A stretch of 64,000 nucleotides of DNA from Gymnothorax reevesii (Eukaryota; Chordata; Actinopteri; Anguilliformes; Muraenidae): contig CM056587.1 in the NCBI GenBank assembly GCA_029721435.1, forward strand, positions 18,422,667 through 18,486,666, in the 5' to 3' direction. Both the position numbers and the translations under genes were made by a program. This document shows, piece by piece, positions 59,968 to 64,000 of the stretch; position 1 is the first letter of the stretch, and each line of letters opens with the position of its first letter. The notes beneath the pieces are model-generated. The model saw only the letters and a list, made by a program, of their open reading frames with translations, was not told the origin of the DNA and did not search any database.

Positions 59968-61492
59968 GTAAGTAGCTAGCAAGTGAATGCACCCTTAGCT
60001 CGGTGCATAACTGCACGGGGTTATAATGCGGTTAGTTTGCCCGGATAACTCACCTATGTATGAAATTAAGAAAACATATGGTAGTAACTGCACATTTTTC
60101 AGCCAGCTCACCGAATTGTTACGTACGAAACTAGGTAATTTGTTGTGCTTTGTTCACGAAACTTACATTTTATTTAGGTTGTCCTTTAGCTATCGAGCTA
60201 ACGTTATACTTTAGATCCATCAGATCATGTTGCTTTTGGTCTCACCTAGAGGGCTTTTGCGAATGCACTCGGCAGCTACGACCACCGTCATTTAGTTAGC
60301 AAATAAAGCTAAACCAGACTGCATTTGGAAAGCACGTGATTTTTTCGTAATTCAGATCCTAAGTACTGTAACTCATTAGCTTGCTGGCTCGCACATCGCC
60401 TCTGAAAATGCGAAAACGTTTCGTTACTGCACGAAATCTGTTATTTTTGGTGGTGATGCGTGTGCAGTTGCGATTATATTTGTGATATCCCGCAGTTTCT
60501 GCTACCAGCTTCTACTATTGCATCGTAGCAGTGCGTGGCAGTTTGACTAGCTCAGCTGGTAGCATTCGCTGCGTAGCGGGAAATTTCACTAGCTGACGTC
60601 ACAGGGTATGGTTCAGGGAGGTGGGGTTTTAAAGTCATGAAATAGATTTTTCCCTCCTTGCAGAGACCGAAGCCGTAATTTGCGGTGCCTAACTACCGAA
60701 CAGCTGCGTGTATTGTAACTGAAGAGGTCGCTGACACTAAGACTGATAATAAATTAAGATGTTAACTCTGTCGAGGTGATTGGGCGCGGACTGATGAGTG
60801 AACTTACGTACTATACTTAGCTTTTCTTGTCCAAGTAGAGCCGAGTATATTCGTTTCAGCTGTTCCTCTACTCTGGAATACAGTGTCTGTCCTCCTTTGC
60901 CTTACGGGGATGTTGTGAAATGATAGGAACGGATAGTGTGCATTATTGATAAAAATTGGCATATTTACTGACTTTGAAAGCAAAATTAATGGGCCTTGCT
61001 TGTACTTTAGAAGACAATGAATCTGTATGCAATATTATTGCCCATTATATTGAAATTAGGAAGCAGATCCCTTTGCTTTTCGAGTCCTAAAAGGACAAGC
61101 AGGATTTTAGTATTACCCTAAAATTTAGAAGAGTTCTGTTAATTATTGTATGGAGTGAATTGAACTGATCCAGTGGACATGTTGAATCATCATCTCTCAC
61201 AGTTTTGCAAGTTACGGCCAAATTGTACGGAGGTCCAATGAGGTTTATATGCACAGCTCCTGCCAAAAATTCCACCTCAAGATGGTTAGTTGCTTATAGT
61301 TTGTTGACCAGCTGTTCACCAGATGAGAGTCCTATGGTCAGCTTGTGCACCAGTTCAACCACCCACTCGCTCTTCCACCAATAACTGTGCATACACCAGC
61401 CCTGACCAGCAACTTGGCAGCTCTGACCAGCTTTAATTATCGAAGAAAAAAAGCATCGAATCCCAGCTGACTGTCGTTGGATTTTTGCTGTA
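59968..61492 (+). other. PRPS2: PRPS2 intron 1, first part
   Basis: Intron sequence with no recognised element. A tRNA A-box-like TAGCTCAGCTGGTAG occurs at about 60549, without a B-box or foldable tRNA. Confidence 0.6.
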
Positions 61493-62097
61493 GGGGGCCG
61501 CCAAGCCAATGTTAACATGGAGATTAAAAAAAAGATTTTGAAGTATGTATTATGATTGGTCATTATAAGTGGAAAACTCATTGTAATATATTGCTAAACT
61601 GTAAAAATGTAAATAATTATGTATATATGTATAATATATTGAAATAAATACATTGAAACTAGTTAATACTATTGTTTTCATTCCGTGACACTTTGCCTCT
61701 TGTAATTCCGTGACATTGACTTTTTCAAATTTCTTGCCCATAAAGCAGGGTTAAAGTTAATATTTGTTTCTATAACTTACAGTAGTAACAAAAAACACCT
61801 TAAATATGAACATATTGAAGTTTCATAACTTAACTATGACAGGAACATCACATGCTGGATAGTTAAACACAACATTAAAAAAAACCATGTCAATTTTGTG
61901 TAATTCCGTGACGGAGCAGTTTTTGCTTGTTTCTTCGTTGAAAATTTCTCAAAAAATATATTTTCACTTAATAATATTTAAGAACAAGTTTAATACCTTC
62001 AATATGACATATCATACTTGATTTTATCTTATTTAGTTGTAGAGTTACAACCCAAAATGTAATGGGACTGTAATTCCGTGACAGCTTGGCGGCCCCC
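61493..62097. mobile_element. TIR element with repeated CCGTGACA motifs
   Basis: GGGGGCCGCCAAGC at 61493 is inverted exactly at 62084-62097 (GCTTGGCGGCCCCC). The 605-bp interior is AT-rich and carries four copies of ATTCCGTGAC in the same orientation (about 61679, 61707, 61903, 62072). No coding capacity is seen. Flanks contain TA-type dinucleotides (TGTA at left, AGTA at right), but I could not fix a target duplication. The family is unknown. Confidence 0.72.
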
Positions 62098-63028
62098 AGT
62101 ACTATTGTTTTGTATTAGTCAGGAAATTGTACCCCTTGGTGCGGACAGTGAAGGGCAAGTGCGAGAAAGCCCAACTCCATCTCTGCCACATCTTGCAGTG
62201 GATGGGGTTCTGCTGCTTTTCACAAAATGTAGACTGCATTTCTATTTTCAAATTAGTCACAGGCAAGAGACTTGAATAATTCCCATTTTAGAAGCATTTT
62301 ATTGACATTGATTTGTGGGTAGTTTTGCATGAACATGGACATCATTGAAGTTTTAGAGCCATTAACCTGTTGGATCTAGTCAAGGAATTACCATTGTTTC
62401 TCTTACAGGACATGCTGTCCTGAAGTTGACTTCAGGTTTGAAATGCCTGTGATTTTATTGGTGCATTTCTATGCCAACAGGGAACATGGTGTCATTTTCT
62501 ATTTATTGAATAACTAGCAAATGTGCAATTCTTTTGACTGGGAATAAGTTGAATTTTTGGGAAACCTGCTACATTCAACAGCTAAAAAGTACGTTAACGG
62601 AGGTACCCACCTATCAAATGATACATGTCAAATGTTTCCTTCATTCCAGATGGCGCTTTTTTCTGGCCCCCTTCGTTCAAATACCCTCTGAGTTTTACTA
62701 GTGGCATAATTTCCTCGGGCCTTATTGACAATGGCCCATATCTACGAAAAGTGCTTATCTCCTATACTCGCATAAAACAGCTAAACAGTTCCTAAAACGT
62801 GCTTAATTGTAGTCATATACTACGAAGCGGTTTCAACCTAAAGCACAGAGTAATAAGCTACGCTTATGGTCTTGTTTTAACAAACAATGGAAATTCTTAA
62901 ACATGGGAGAGGGGTAGTTTTGCCGGCGCTTGGTATCATTTCCTATACTGAGAGGCATTAAAAATGCACAATAAAATATACTGTTTTAAGTAGTGGTAAA
63001 TGGATTTTTTTCGTACAAAACCCAAAAC
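62098..63028 (+). other. PRPS2: PRPS2 intron 1, middle part
   Basis: AT-rich intron between two transposons. Nothing is recognised. Confidence 0.55.
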
Positions 63029-64000
63029 CAGTGAAGTTGGCACGTTGTGTAAATCGTTAATAAAAACAGAATACAATGATTTGCAAATCCTTTTCAACCT
63101 ATATTCAATTGAATACACTGCAAAGACAAGTTACTTAATGTTCGAACAGGTAAACTTAGTAATTTTTTGCAAATATTAGCTCATTTGGAATTTGATGCCT
63201 GCAACATGTTTCAAAAAAGCTGGCACAAGTGGCAAAAAAGACAGAGAGTTGAGGAATGCTCATCAAACACTTATTTGGAACATCCCACAGGTGAACAGGC
63301 TAATTGTGAACTGGTGGGTGCCATGATTGGGTATAAAAGCAGCTTCCCTGAAATGCTCAGTCATTCACAAACAAGGATGGGGCGAGGGTCACCACTTAGT
63401 GAACAAATGCGTGAGCTGATTGTCAAACAGTTTAAAAACAACATTCCTCAACGAGCTATTGCAAGAAATTTAGGGATTTCATCATCTACGGTCTGTAATA
63501 TCGTCAAAAGGTTCAGAGAATCTGGAGAAATCACTGCACGTAAGCGACAAGGCCGAAAACCAACATTGAATGCCCGTGACCTTTGATCCCTCAGGCGGTA
63601 CTGCATCAAAAACTGACATCAGTGTGTAAAGGACATCACCACATGGGCTCAGGAACACTTCAGAAAACCACTGTCAGTAACTACAGTTTGTTGCTACATC
63701 TGCAAGTGCAAGTTAAAACAAAGGAAAAGCCATTTATCAACAGCACCCAGAAACGCCGCCGGCTTCGCTGGGCTCAAGCTCATCTAAGATGGACTGATGC
63801 AAAGTGGAAAAGTGTTCTGTGGTCTGACGAGTCCACATTTCAAATTCTTTTTGGAAACTATGGACTTCGTGTCCTCCGGACCAAAGACGAAAAGAACCAT
63901 CCAGACTGTTATAGGCGCCAAGTTCCAAAGCCAGAATCTGTGATTGTATGGGGGTGTATTAGTGCCCAAGGCATGGGCAACTTACACATATGTGAAGGCA
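63029..64000 (+). mobile_element. Tc1-like transposon, runs off the window
   Basis: It begins about CAGTGAAGTTGGCACGTTGT. Its 5' non-coding part (about 63029-63376) shares TTTGATGCC.GCAACA and GTTGTGTAAA blocks with the split copy at 44646. A TATAAAAG box lies upstream of the transposase start. The right end is outside the window. It lies in PRPS2 intron 1. Confidence 0.88.
63377..64000 (+). pseudogene. Tc1-like transposase, interrupted, 3' end outside window
   Basis: From ATG 63377 the frame reads MGRGSPLSEQMRELIVKQFK, then a helix-turn-helix (AIARNLGISSSTVCNIVKRF) and the basic GRKPTLNARDL hook. It then meets TGA at 63584 where a CGA Arg codon is expected, and a second TGA at 63614. Near 63720 the frame shifts. 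The downstream frame resumes with FINSTQKRRRLRWAQAHLRW, SVLWSDESTFQILFGNYG (first catalytic Asp) and VIVWGCISAQGMGNLHICEG. The second Asp and the Glu would lie beyond the window. Two stops and a frameshift make it non-functional. Confidence 0.9.

Noticed and set aside
60540..60600. tRNA gene
   Set aside because: There is only an A-box-like TAGCTCAGCTGGTAG. No B-box and no pairing acceptor or anticodon arms follow.

Overview
The window is vertebrate nuclear DNA, most likely from a ray-finned fish. Coding sequence is split into short exons with GT-AG borders, separated by kilobase introns. The intergenic and intronic DNA is AT-rich and full of fish-type DNA transposons (Tc1-like, pogo-like, hAT, PIF/Harbinger-like) and tRNA-derived SINEs. 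I cannot name the species from the sequence.

Two protein genes are present, both on the + strand. The first is FRMPD4 (Preso1), a postsynaptic scaffold. Fourteen exons between 13764 and 43077 encode 1813 residues plus one split codon: the PDZ domain, the three FERM lobes, an acidic Homer-binding region, and a long C-terminal tail in one 3050-base last exon. The 5' exons, including the WW domain known from human FRMPD4, are not visible and probably lie upstream. The second is PRPS2, represented by its promoter region, exon 1 (40 codons plus 2 bases) and the first 4 kb of intron 1. The order FRMPD4 then PRPS2, in the same orientation, is that of human Xp22.2, which supports both names.

Layout. 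1-690 is a 44-bp minisatellite. 691-13763 is 5' intron; it holds a diverged direct duplication of about 770 bp (about 8865-9640 and 11665-12440) and a full-length SINE. 13764-43077 is the FRMPD4 exon series; its introns hold a pogo-like element, a Tc1-like deletion derivative, several TIR elements and hairpin palindromes. 43078-59845 is intergenic. It holds a nest in which a Tc1-like element was split by a hAT element that carries a second hAT, a Harbinger-like MITE and another TIR element. It also holds a palindrome, a large inverted repeat, an old SINE and short repeats. 59846-64000 is PRPS2 exon 1 and part of intron 1, with a TIR element and a decayed Tc1-like transposase running off the end.

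I found no bacterial-type system, CRISPR array or confident structural RNA gene. The observations most worth checking are the four-element nest with its target-site duplications, the duplicated intronic segment, the SINE family inside a perfect-TIR element, and the long FRMPD4 tail that continues past the point where the human protein ends in a PDZ ligand.
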